In this document: one piece after another, positions 10,148-20,100 of the stretch
Layout: every line of letters starts with the position of its first letter
Numbering within the stretch: position 1 is the stretch's first letter
From: Verrucomicrobiia bacterium
GTDB taxonomy: Bacteria > Verrucomicrobiota > Verrucomicrobiia > Limisphaerales > UBA1100
DNA: 64,000 bases
Assembly (NCBI GenBank): GCA_014239365.1
Contig: JAAZZB010000083.1
Span: 57,089-121,088 of the forward strand
Direction of reading: 5' to 3'
The notes under the pieces: generated by a model
Databases searched by the model: none
The model's input: only the letters and a program-made list of their open reading frames with translations
Told to the model about the DNA's origin: nothing
Translations under genes and position numbers: made by a program

Positions 10148-10217
10148 TCACCCCTTCCACCGCAATCGCCTTGACTACTTCACCCTCTGCCTCAATCATC
10201 GCGCCTCCGTTTTATAA

Positions 10218-11498
<1,281 letters not shown>

Positions 11499-11503
11499 TC
11501 TTC

Positions 11504-11598
11504 ACCACAGAGGCACGGAGAACACAGAGGAATTGGTAGGGCGGTTTCTCCGAAACCGCCGTGGCGCGCTCGGAGAGCACGCCCTACCTCTCTGTGGT
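11504..11598. repeat. Composite intergenic repeat: ACCACAGAGGCACGGAG...CTCTGTGGT arms enclosing a GGTAGGGCG...CGCCCTACC bipartite palindrome (11535-11588)
   Basis: Two nested inverted repeats read directly from the sequence. Confidence 0.75.
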
Positions 11599-11632
11599 AA
11601 AAAACGAGGTGGTGTGGTAAAAAACGAGGTGG
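11593..11632. repeat. Two perfect 20-bp tandem copies of TGTGGTAAAAAACGAGGTGG
   Basis: Direct reading; period 20. Confidence 0.9.
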
Positions 11633-11645
11633 AATTTCCCTCCCG

Positions 11646-11987
11646 TCAACTCACGCCCTCGACGCTGTGTGTGTGGACGTTCAACAGCTTGTGAGTTTGA
11701 AGCAAAGTTCCAATTTTCGGCCACAGACGGGCGAGGGTTTTGTGATAATCTCGGCGGCTCATATTTCCAAATCGTAAATGGACGACCCACGGCGGCGGGG
11801 TGTGCAGAATGATTCTGCCAGAGAAATCAGCGTCTTTGGTGATGATGGCCAGTTCGTTGATTTGCGCGTGTTCCCACACTTGCGAATCGGTGGGGCTATC
11901 GCCCAGTTCTTCAATGTGGAACACAGGCAAGCCCGGCTGGAAGGTGAGCCGACGGGGGAGATTTTCGTCGAGGAGGTAGCCCTTCAT
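11646..11987 (-). CDS. DUF5615 PIN-like protein (putative toxin)
   Basis: MKGYLLDENLPRRL...VWEHAQINELAIITKDADFSGRI: DUF5615 'LLDENLP...IITKDxDF' motifs. Confidence 0.8.
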   Translation of the reverse strand: MKGYLLDENLPRRLTFQPGLPVFHIEELGDSPTDSQVWEHAQINELAIITKDADFSGRIILHTPPPWVVHLRFGNMSRRDYHKTLARLWPKIGTLLQTHKLLNVHTHSVEGVS

Positions 11988-12208
11988 TTTACGGGCACGG
12001 TGGAGAATTGATTCCCCATCACCCGCGAGGCGTAATCAATACACGCCTGCACGTCTTCCGGCTTGAGCGTCGGGTACTCTTCCAGCACGGCTTCGGTTGA
12101 ATCGCCCGCGGCAAGAAATTCCAGCACGCTCTGCACGGTGATTCGCGTGCCCCGCACAACGGGCTTTCCGTTGCACACATCGGGGTTGATTGTGATTCGC
12201 TCTGACAT
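11984..12208 (-). CDS. DUF433 domain protein (putative antitoxin)
   Basis: ITINPDVCNGKPVVRGTRITVQSVLEFLAAGDSTEAVLEEYPTLKPEDVQACIDYA; 4-bp overlap with the DUF5615 gene. Confidence 0.88.
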   Translation of the reverse strand: MSERITINPDVCNGKPVVRGTRITVQSVLEFLAAGDSTEAVLEEYPTLKPEDVQACIDYASRVMGNQFSTVPVK

Positions 12209-12255
12209 GCTGTTAACCTAGCACAAATGCGCGCGGGAACCAAGTGGATTGACCC

Positions 12256-12585
12256 TCACGCGCACTTGACGCACATCACTACGTCGGGGGAAATTTCGAG
12301 CCGTTCTTCGGCGATGGGTTGTTTGCAACGGCCGCAGAGGCCGTAGCGGTTTTGATCCATTCGCTTGAGGGCATTGGCGATGCGTTGGAGTTGTTGCTCT
12401 TGGCGACGGCGCAGTTCGAGGGCCATTTGCTGGTTTTGCATAGCGTCCATCCGCGAGAGGCGGCCGATGGCGGTGTCCAGCTCCACCACGCCGGAGGCAT
12501 CCTTGCTGACAGCGAGGTCGGACTGGATTTCTTTTTCCAACGCGAGTAGGCGTTCGCGGAAATGAGCTTGGCGTTCGGGCGTCAT
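12256..12585 (-). CDS. DksA/TraR family zinc-finger protein
   Basis: C-terminal YGLCGRCKQPIAEERLEISPDVVMCVKCA four-Cys zinc finger after a coiled-coil. Confidence 0.85.
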   Translation of the reverse strand: MTPERQAHFRERLLALEKEIQSDLAVSKDASGVVELDTAIGRLSRMDAMQNQQMALELRRRQEQQLQRIANALKRMDQNRYGLCGRCKQPIAEERLEISPDVVMCVKCA

Positions 12586-12591
12586 TGTTTT

Positions 12592-12657
12592 GACACGGAT
12601 GACACGGATTTACACCGATGGTTTTGAATCCGTGAAAATCCGTGTAATCAGTGTCTC
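12592..12657. repeat. Inverted repeat GACACGGATGACACGGATTTACACCGATGG...TGAATCCGTGAAAATCCGTGTAATCAGTGTC
   Basis: Imperfect palindrome read directly; shares ACGGATT/AATCCGT words with 24015-24068. Confidence 0.7.
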
Positions 12658-13409
12658 ACTTTTTCAAAAAACACCACGTGCTGCCACGGAAGTTTTTTAT
12701 AGGTCCCGATGTGCTTGAGCGGGAAGAGGGCGGCTTCTTTTTTGACCTGCGCCTCGGTCATTTTGTGGAGGCGTTTGATGGGCACTTTGGGGTCTTCGCC
12801 GCGGTATTCAACGAAGGCGATGCGGCCACCCACCTTGAGGCCCTTCACGATGCCGGCCATCATTTCGTAGGGATGGGAAAATTCGTGGTACACGTCGACC
12901 ATGATCACGAGGTCCATGGAATTGGGCGGCAGCTTGGGATCGCTGATCGTGCCGAGCACGCCTTTGACATTTGCAATGCCGGCGGCTTTCATTTTCTTGG
13001 TGAGGAGGGCGAGCATCTCGGGTTGGATATCCACGCCGTGCACGGCACCTTTGGGGCCGATGACTTTGGCCATGTGGCGGGCGATGTAGCCGGTGCCCAC
13101 GCCGATATCAGCCACTTGATCGCCGGGCTGCAGCTTGAGGCTGCGGATCATCTCGGCGGTGTGTTCCTCGCGCTCGCGCTCGGGGCGCTCGAGCCAACGC
13201 GCGGCTTGATGCCCCATCACGTGGGAGATTTGCCGGCCCAAATAAAACTTGCCGATGCCTTCGACGTTGGGCTTGAGCAACTGTTGATACAGCGCATCGG
13301 TGCCGGGCAAGGTAACCGGCCCAAATGGCGCGGGCGCAGGAGGATCATCCTGCGCCACAACTGCCCCGGCGAGGCCGGTGATTAGGATTAATAATTTATA
13401 AGTCTTCAT
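12648..13409 (-). CDS. Exported SAM-dependent methyltransferase
   Basis: Signal peptide MKTYKLLILITGLAGAVVAQ; class I SAM motif VADIGVGTGYIARHMAKVIGPKGAVHGVDIQPEML. Confidence 0.85.
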   Translation of the reverse strand: MKTYKLLILITGLAGAVVAQDDPPAPAPFGPVTLPGTDALYQQLLKPNVEGIGKFYLGRQISHVMGHQAARWLERPEREREEHTAEMIRSLKLQPGDQVADIGVGTGYIARHMAKVIGPKGAVHGVDIQPEMLALLTKKMKAAGIANVKGVLGTISDPKLPPNSMDLVIMVDVYHEFSHPYEMMAGIVKGLKVGGRIAFVEYRGEDPKVPIKRLHKMTEAQVKKEAALFPLKHIGTYKKLPWQHVVFFEKVRH

Positions 13410-13695
13410 CTTGAAACTCACCCAACTGACGGGTGAACGTGTAATGGTACGGGTACATCACGAGGTTGCGCTTGGCTTCCTCCTGCCCGCCCGCGGGAAT
13501 CGTGAATGGCAGCGACACCACATAAAACGCGCTGCCCGCTACAAGCGCGCACAGGCCCAACGGCCGACAGATCACCACGTCGGCCACAATCGCGGGCACG
13601 GACTTGCCGGAACCCGCCGGATTTGCATTTGCTTTTTCAGTCAGCAGAAATATTGCCGCCAACCCCACCACTAGGTATTTGCTAATTTTATTCAT
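13396..13695 (-). CDS. Small exported/membrane protein (hypothetical)
   Basis: MNKISKYLVVGLAAIFLLTEKANANPAGSGKSVPAIVADVVICRPLGLCALVAGSAFYVVSLPFTIPAGG; ORF track start (14175) is an antisense extension. Confidence 0.6.
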   Translation of the reverse strand: MNKISKYLVVGLAAIFLLTEKANANPAGSGKSVPAIVADVVICRPLGLCALVAGSAFYVVSLPFTIPAGGQEEAKRNLVMYPYHYTFTRQLGEFQDEDL

Positions 13696-13749
13696 ATCAA
13701 ACCTCCTTGGAGTTTTGATACGCTTTTTATCAGAAAAGTCAACCACACG

Positions 13750-14178
13750 TTGCCCACCGGCGCGGTTGCGCTTGCCTTCAGCACGGCGCGCGGCTACACC
13801 TGCGCGGTGGAACAAACCGAACAACAAGGCCGAACGGGTGAGGTGCTCTGCCACTTGTCGCCGTTGGTGTTGGTGGTGGGCATTCCATTGGCGAACGTCA
13901 TCGGGCCGCTCATCATTTGGTTCATCCGCAAGGAAGCTTCGCGAAGTGTGGACCGCCACGGCCGCGCGGCATTGAATTTTCAAATCTCGATGACGGTTTA
14001 TTTCGTGGCGCTGTTCATCCTCACCCAAATCCCCCTCGGCCCGGTGACGACGCTGGGCCACATTGGCCTGCGCGCTTGGACGTATCTGAACCTCATCCTC
14101 ATCCTGCGCGCCACCTACCAAGCCACCAAAGGCGAGCTGGCGGTGTACCCCCTTTCCATTCGCTTTCTGCCGCAATAA
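13750..14178 (+). CDS. DUF4870 family membrane protein
   Basis: LCHLSPLVLVVGIPLANVIGPLIIWFIRKEASRSVDRHGRAALNFQISMTVYFVAL. Confidence 0.75.
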   Translation: MPTGAVALAFSTARGYTCAVEQTEQQGRTGEVLCHLSPLVLVVGIPLANVIGPLIIWFIRKEASRSVDRHGRAALNFQISMTVYFVALFILTQIPLGPVTTLGHIGLRAWTYLNLILILRATYQATKGELAVYPLSIRFLPQ

Positions 14179-14226
14179 CGCCGCGCAATGCTTGCGCGAG
14201 CGGGGCGATGTCGATAGCGTTGCCCC

Positions 14227-15033
14227 ATGTCAACACCCACATTAAAAACACTCCCCGCGTGCGTGGCTCTGCTGGTCGCGCCGTTTTTCAACCCATCCTT
14301 GGTTGCTCTGGAACCCGCCCCGCCGGATATGGAAAAGCCCGGCGAACATCACCAACATCTAAAAATGATGGCCGGCACTTGGGATGTGAAATTGAAAATG
14401 CACCACGCCCCCGGCCAAGTGATGAATGGCACCGGCGTTGAAATTGCCAAAATGCAACCCGGCGGGTTTTGGCTCATCAGCAATTTCACCGGCACCTTCG
14501 CCGGCATGAAATTCAGCGGCCACGGCGTGTTCGGCTACGACGCACACAAAAAACGCTACACCGGCGTTTGGACCGATTCGGTCGCTAGCGTAATGCTCAT
14601 CTCCGAAGGCCAATGCGAAAAGAACGGCCGCCTCAACACGATGATTGGCAAAGCCTACGACCCCATGAAAAAGCGCGTGGTCACCTACCTGCAAGTCACA
14701 GAAATCAAAGACGCCGACACCAAGATTTTCAAAATGTACGACACCTCCGGCAAACGCAAAGTCTTGATGATGGATGCCGTCTACAAACGGCGCGTGGAAA
14801 AAATTATTAAGGACGCCAAAGCCCCGGCGAAGTTTACCCACACCATCGTCGGCCTTGGCGGCGTACACTATTACCTCGGCGGCCCGCAGCAAGCGCGCCC
14901 GCCGGAAGGCAAATTCAAACCCGGCACGCGCGTGAAGTTGGTGCGAAAAAACGGCAGCTATTCCGTCATCCAAAGCGAAACCGGCATCACCGCCCACGTC
15001 GCCACCGCCGCGCTAAAGCCAATTGGCAAATGA
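14227..15033 (+). CDS. DUF1579 family protein with C-terminal SH3-like segment
   Basis: EHHQHLKMMAGTWDVKLKMHHAPGQ...GYDAHKKRYTGVWTDSVAS; C-terminal PGTRVKLVRKNGSYSVIQSETGITAHVATAALKPI. Confidence 0.75.
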   Translation: MSTPTLKTLPACVALLVAPFFNPSLVALEPAPPDMEKPGEHHQHLKMMAGTWDVKLKMHHAPGQVMNGTGVEIAKMQPGGFWLISNFTGTFAGMKFSGHGVFGYDAHKKRYTGVWTDSVASVMLISEGQCEKNGRLNTMIGKAYDPMKKRVVTYLQVTEIKDADTKIFKMYDTSGKRKVLMMDAVYKRRVEKIIKDAKAPAKFTHTIVGLGGVHYYLGGPQQARPPEGKFKPGTRVKLVRKNGSYSVIQSETGITAHVATAALKPIGK

Positions 15034-15037
15034 GATT

Positions 15038-15120
15038 ATTTGCCTGAAAGGCAATACCATTTTAGCCGGGGCAACGCCCCCGGAAAACCGCCCCGTACAA
15101 TTGTACCCTGAAGGGGCACT
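15038..15120. repeat. Multi-hairpin intergenic element (TTGCCTGAAAGGCAA; CCGGGGcaaCGCCCCCGG; GCCCCgtacaattgtaccctgaAGGGGC)
   Basis: Three consecutive stem-loops read from the sequence immediately after the DUF1579 stop. Confidence 0.7.
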
Positions 15121-15180
15121 CCAATTCCACTCCATCGAATAAAATCGCCAACCGTCATTCGTAAATTGTAAATTCCGCCG

Positions 15181-16305
15181 ATGCGAGTTGGAATTATTGG
15201 TGGCGGCCTGATGGGGCGCGAAGCGGCGTCTTGTTTCGGGCGGTGGTTTGCGCTGCAGAATTTTCCAGTGCGCGCGGAACTCACCGCCGTGTGCGATCTG
15301 CGCGAGGACTTGCTCGAATGGTTCGGCCAAGTGCCCACCGTGCAGCTGCGCACCAAAGACCACGCCGAACTGCTCGCCAGCGATCAAGTCGATGCCGTTT
15401 ACGTCGCCGTGCCGCATCATTTGCACGAGCCACTTTACTGTGATGTGCTCGCCGCTGGAAAAGATTTGCTCGCCGAAAAACCTTTCGGCATCGACCTCGC
15501 CGCCGCCCGCCGCATTCGCGATGCGGCAAATGCCTCCGGCCGCTTCGTGCGCTGCAGTTCAGAATTCCCATTCGCCCCCGGCGCGCAGCGCGCTATTGAA
15601 TACGTGCAATCCGGCGCGCTCGGTCGCGTGCTGGAAATCCATTCAGGGTTTTTGCACAGCAGCGATCTCGACCCCGCCAAACTCGCCAACTGGAAACGCC
15701 ACTCCAAAACCTGCGGCGAAATCGGCGTCATGGGCGACCTCGGAATGCACACCGTGCACATCCCCTTCCGCCTCGGCTGGAAACCCAAGCGCGTCTTTGC
15801 CCAACTCCAAAAAGGTTTCCCCCAACGCCCCGATGGCCAAGGCGGCACCACCGAATGCGACACGTGGGACAACGCCACCCTCAACTGCGATGTGGACTTC
15901 GACGGCAATGATGGCCAAACCGTCCCGATGCGGCTCCAACAAAAACGCCTCGCCCCCGGCCAAACCAACTCGTGGCATTTTGAAGCCATCGGCACCGAAG
16001 GCGGCGTGCGCTACAACACTCGCGACGCCAACACCATTCACATTTACGAAAAAGAAAAAGACGGCTGGACCCGCATCGACCTCGGCCACGCGATGGCCTT
16101 CCCCGTCATCACCGGCGGAATTTTCGAAGCCGGCTTCCCCGACCTCAACCTCCAAATGTGGGCCGCCTTTGCATCTGAACGCGCCGGAGAATTGGGCAAC
16201 CACTTCGGCTGCGCCACCCCCGACGAAGCCATCCAAAGCCACGAACTCTGGGAAGCCGCGCTGAAGTCACACGCGGAGCAATCGGTGGTCGAGTTAGGAA
16301 TTTAG
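15181..16305 (+). CDS. Gfo/Idh/MocA family oxidoreductase
   Basis: MRVGIIGGGLMGREAASCFGRW...VDAVYVAVPHHLHEPLYCDVLAAGKDLLAEKPFG. Confidence 0.92.
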   Translation: MRVGIIGGGLMGREAASCFGRWFALQNFPVRAELTAVCDLREDLLEWFGQVPTVQLRTKDHAELLASDQVDAVYVAVPHHLHEPLYCDVLAAGKDLLAEKPFGIDLAAARRIRDAANASGRFVRCSSEFPFAPGAQRAIEYVQSGALGRVLEIHSGFLHSSDLDPAKLANWKRHSKTCGEIGVMGDLGMHTVHIPFRLGWKPKRVFAQLQKGFPQRPDGQGGTTECDTWDNATLNCDVDFDGNDGQTVPMRLQQKRLAPGQTNSWHFEAIGTEGGVRYNTRDANTIHIYEKEKDGWTRIDLGHAMAFPVITGGIFEAGFPDLNLQMWAAFASERAGELGNHFGCATPDEAIQSHELWEAALKSHAEQSVVELGI

Positions 16306-16396
16306 CCGCCCCGCTTGACAACGAGCACTTTACCCCTCATATTGTGCGTGGAGGCTGGCCACTGCGTAGCGGGGGTCGGCCATTTTTCTGCAAACT

Positions 16397-17131
16397 TCAC
16401 TTGGGCAAAACCACCAACCCAAACCCCTCGTAATTCCCGTCCCGATCTTTCCGCATTTTTGATTCCACAATACGCCAATCCTCCTTATCCGGTTTGCCCA
16501 ACATATGCCTGCCAATGGGTGAAACCACCAAGTCCGCCAACTGAAGTCCCGCGAGATTAGCATGCTTGTCACGAAGGTTGAGACCCGTCACGCGCTTTTC
16601 AAGATCGCTCGCTGCTAAGAACCGTGTGCCTTTTATTTTCAGATTCAACCAAGCCACCTCCAGTTGACGATCCAGCAAAGAGCCCCGTTTTTCTGCCACA
16701 ATGACACCACCGGATTCCACATCGCCGATCGCCCTGCAAAATCGCTCAGCTAAAATTTCCAAACTCAACAAATATGGATCCAGAGCTGCCGATTGATAAC
16801 GCGCCAAGTGAGCATCTTTCCGAATCACACACGCCACCACTTGAAACTTCAGGGAAGAAATCAGTTCATTAAGTTTCCCATAAAACTCTTCCCGAAAGCC
16901 GGATTCCTTCAGCCGCTCGAACCCGTTCCGATTGCGCGTGATATCCGCTGTATGAAGTACAATTTCATCGTTGCCAAATAGCCCGCGCTTGAATGCTGCC
17001 ATCTGCTGAGTCATAGCGTTATCGGCGTAATCACGATCAACGATGATTCCACCTAAAACAAAAAGAGGATATTTCGGATCAATCAACAAAAGATTATGAT
17101 CACCGGACTCATCAAGAAATAGTGCCTTCAT
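16397..17131 (-). CDS. DUF3800 domain protein
   Basis: MKALFLDESGDHNL...YPLFVLGGIIVDRDYA...GLQLADLVVSPIGRH. Confidence 0.8.
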   Translation of the reverse strand: MKALFLDESGDHNLLLIDPKYPLFVLGGIIVDRDYADNAMTQQMAAFKRGLFGNDEIVLHTADITRNRNGFERLKESGFREEFYGKLNELISSLKFQVVACVIRKDAHLARYQSAALDPYLLSLEILAERFCRAIGDVESGGVIVAEKRGSLLDRQLEVAWLNLKIKGTRFLAASDLEKRVTGLNLRDKHANLAGLQLADLVVSPIGRHMLGKPDKEDWRIVESKMRKDRDGNYEGFGLVVLPK

Positions 17132-17142
17132 AGCCAACAGAA

Positions 17143-20100
17143 TCACTCATTCAAAAACACCACATCCTTTGATTCCAGCCGCAGCACTTTCGGCAATGCC
17201 TTGGCGTCGAGGCGAAGGACGAAGCGGTGTTTGCCGGCGGCGATTTTTGTTTTGAATTGATTGGCCGTGCCCAGCGGTTTGCCGTCGAGCCATGCTTGGG
17301 CTTTCAATCCTTTGGGCAACGCGAAAGTTACGTTGCCGGTTTTTTGCATTTCGAATTTTGTGCCGGCGAAGACGTGGACGAGGCCGACGTTGCGACCGAC
17401 GCTGGCGGTTTGTGCGATGTCCGCCGCGGGCAAATCGCCATTCACGCGGGCGGGCAAAATTTTCCAGCCCGCGCTGTTGCCCGCGCCGAGAATGTGGTTG
17501 GACCATTTCTTTTCAAAATCCGCCTCAACAATTTTGGCAATGCCGTATTGTTCCACGCGATGCGTGCCGGGAAGCAAACGCCAAGTACGTGCTACACCGG
17601 TTTGGGTGGCGTCGAAGGGGCCCGCTTTGCCGAGCTCGGCGAGGAAGCGATAGAGATTCAACTGTTCGTCTTGCGCGAGGCCGGTGATGAGGCCGGGGGT
17701 CATCATTGAAACGGGGGCGGCAGTCTTTTTGCGGATTTGATTTTTCGGGATGGAGATGAGTATGTTGGCGAGGTCGCGCAGGACGAGTTCGCCGCCGGCA
17801 TCGCGGACGACCACGCCCGCGAGGGTGCGGTTGTCTTTGGTCTCCACCACGGTGGTGTGATAGCCCTCTTTGATTTTTCGGTTTGGATACCACAGCGATT
17901 CGATGATGTAATCGGGCTGCGCGCTGGTGCCGAGCGAGGTGAAGTCCGGCCCCACCTTGCCGCCCGCGCCGCCGATGGCGTGGCAAACTGTGCAGGCCAA
18001 TTCCGTGCGCCGATAAATTTTCTCGCCCGCAAACGGGTCGCCCTCTTTCATCGCGCGCGCGGCCAACGCCTTGAGCTCGGCGGCGGTCATTTGCTTGGTG
18101 AGCAGTGTCATATTTTGCGAACGCGCCAGTGCGGTGACGAGTTCTTTTTCGTTGCGACCGCCTTCGCGCGCGGCGCGGATGCCGGCGGTGACGACGGGCT
18201 TGGGCAGTTGCGCGCCCGCCACGCCTTCGGCGAAGGCTGCGCCCGCGCCTTTTTGCTGGAGCAACACGCGCCAAAGTTCCAGCGCTTGTTGGCTGTCCTT
18301 TGTGGCTTTCAAAACGGCGAACACTTGCGGGAGGCTGCCGCGCAGATTAATGACCGCCAACGTGCGGGCGGCTTGTTGACGGAGCGGCAACGGTTGCTTC
18401 TCGGTGGCCAATGCGCGCAAACCGGTAGTGGCCTTGCCGCCACGGATTTGCCCGAGGCTGGCGAAGGCCGCGCTGTTACCGCCCTTGGCCAACGCGAGCA
18501 GCTTGGCCACTTGCGTCTGTTGTTTCCACGCGCCCGCGAGCCGAATGGCCGCATCGCGCGTGGCGGCGTCCTTCGCGTCGATGAAATTTTCAAGCCCTTT
18601 CAAGTCCCCGCGCGGCCGGGCATTGCGCAACCGCGCGGCACTGGCGAGAGCGGTGAGCACCCGCGCGTGCACGGCGGCATCGAAGCCTCCGCTTTTGAGT
18701 TGGCTGAACAAGATGGCCAATTCGTCCGCGCCTCCGGCGGTTCCAACCAATTCAATCAACGGCCCTTGCCCGTTGCGCGGCAGTTTGCGCTGGCGAACGA
18801 GTTTGCTAATGAGGGCAACCGCTTTTCCCGTTTCCAAAGCTCGCAACGCAAATTCGGCGTGCGCGCGATTGTCGCTAAAGTTGAGCGCGCCGTTTTTCAT
18901 TCCACGCACAAACGGATCTGCGAGGTCATTAATTGTCAGCCACAAACTGTAATCAAGAAATTCATCAATCGGCTGATCCAGCACTTGCAACGCGTACTTG
19001 GCGTATTGATGCGCCACGGTGGAATTTTTTAATTCCGCATAAACCCGCATTGCCTCAAGCCGCACACGCGGATGTTTGTCGCGAATACCGGCGGCGGCGT
19101 GCAGCTCGGTGGTGTTCAATCGTTCACGCCACTGACCAAGCACGCGCATCGCGGCGGCACGCACGCGAGCGTCGTTCGCTTCCAGAGCAAGCATCAGCAA
19201 TGTTGCGTTCACGACGCCAATTGAATCGTGCAACCACAGTGCTTCAAGCTGGGCGGTTTCATTTTCATCGTGCCGGGCAAGCCACTTTTTGAGGTCACCC
19301 AAAATTTCCTTCCCTCTTTCCTGCAACACCCGCCGTGCTTGGCGTTTGTCGTATTGGTTGTCGGTTAAGAGGGTGTTGAAGAGGGCTTCGTTTTTTAGTT
19401 TTTTGAAATTTTGTTTTTTGGTGAGGGGGCGGTTTTTAAAAGTGACGCGCCAGATTCGGCCGTGGACTTTGTCGCGGCGGGGGTCACGGAAATCGACTTC
19501 GCCGTGTTGGATGATGGGGTTGGACCAATCGGCAATGTAGAGCGCGCCGTCGGGGCCTTGCTTGACGTCGATGGGGCGAAAGCTGGCGGCGCTGCTGCGG
19601 ATGAAGTCGCCCTCGTGTTTGGCGGCAAAGCCGGCGCCGTTTTCGCTGAGGGTGAAGCGGACGATGCGGTGCGCGCGGAAATCGCAGGTGATGGCCGCGC
19701 CTCGGAATGTTTTGGGGAAGTGCGGGCTGTTTAAAATCTCGAGGCCGGCGAACTTGGGATAGTTGCCGGGGCTGATGCTGTCCATGATGCGGCGCGCGCC
19801 GGCGTAGGTGAAATACATCGCGCCGGGAATGGCGTAGCTGATGCCTTGGAAGCCGGCGCCGTCGGTGACGAAGGCGTTGCCGAAAGCGTCGAAGTGGTGA
19901 CCCCACGGGTTGCACCAGCCGCGATAGGCAATGCCGGCGCGGAGGGTGTCCGGGCGCAAATGCCAAATGCCGCCGCTCTTGAGGCGCACGACGCCGTGCG
20001 GGGTTTCGACGTGGCTGCGAATGTAAATGGATTGATTAAAATAAAGGCGGCCGTCGTGTCCCCAGCGAAGGGTGTGCAGCGTGTGATGGGTGTCCTCGGT

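Noticed and set aside
13696-14175. N-terminal 160 aa of the 259-aa minus ORF starting at 14175
   Set aside because: Antisense to DUF4870 gene; the real start is the MNKISKYL ATG at 13695 with a signal-peptide-like segment.
14359-14997. 212-aa minus ORF antisense to the DUF1579 gene
   Set aside because: Overlaps completely a better supported DUF1579 gene on the plus strand.
15248-16264. 338-aa plus ORF in alternate frame of the Gfo/Idh gene
   Set aside because: Pro/Ser/Ala-rich out-of-frame translation; the 374-aa frame has clear Rossmann motifs.
17737-19032. 431-aa plus-strand ORF antisense to the 1465-aa mosaic protein
   Set aside because: Codon-mirror ORF; composition typical of antisense frames in GC-rich DNA.
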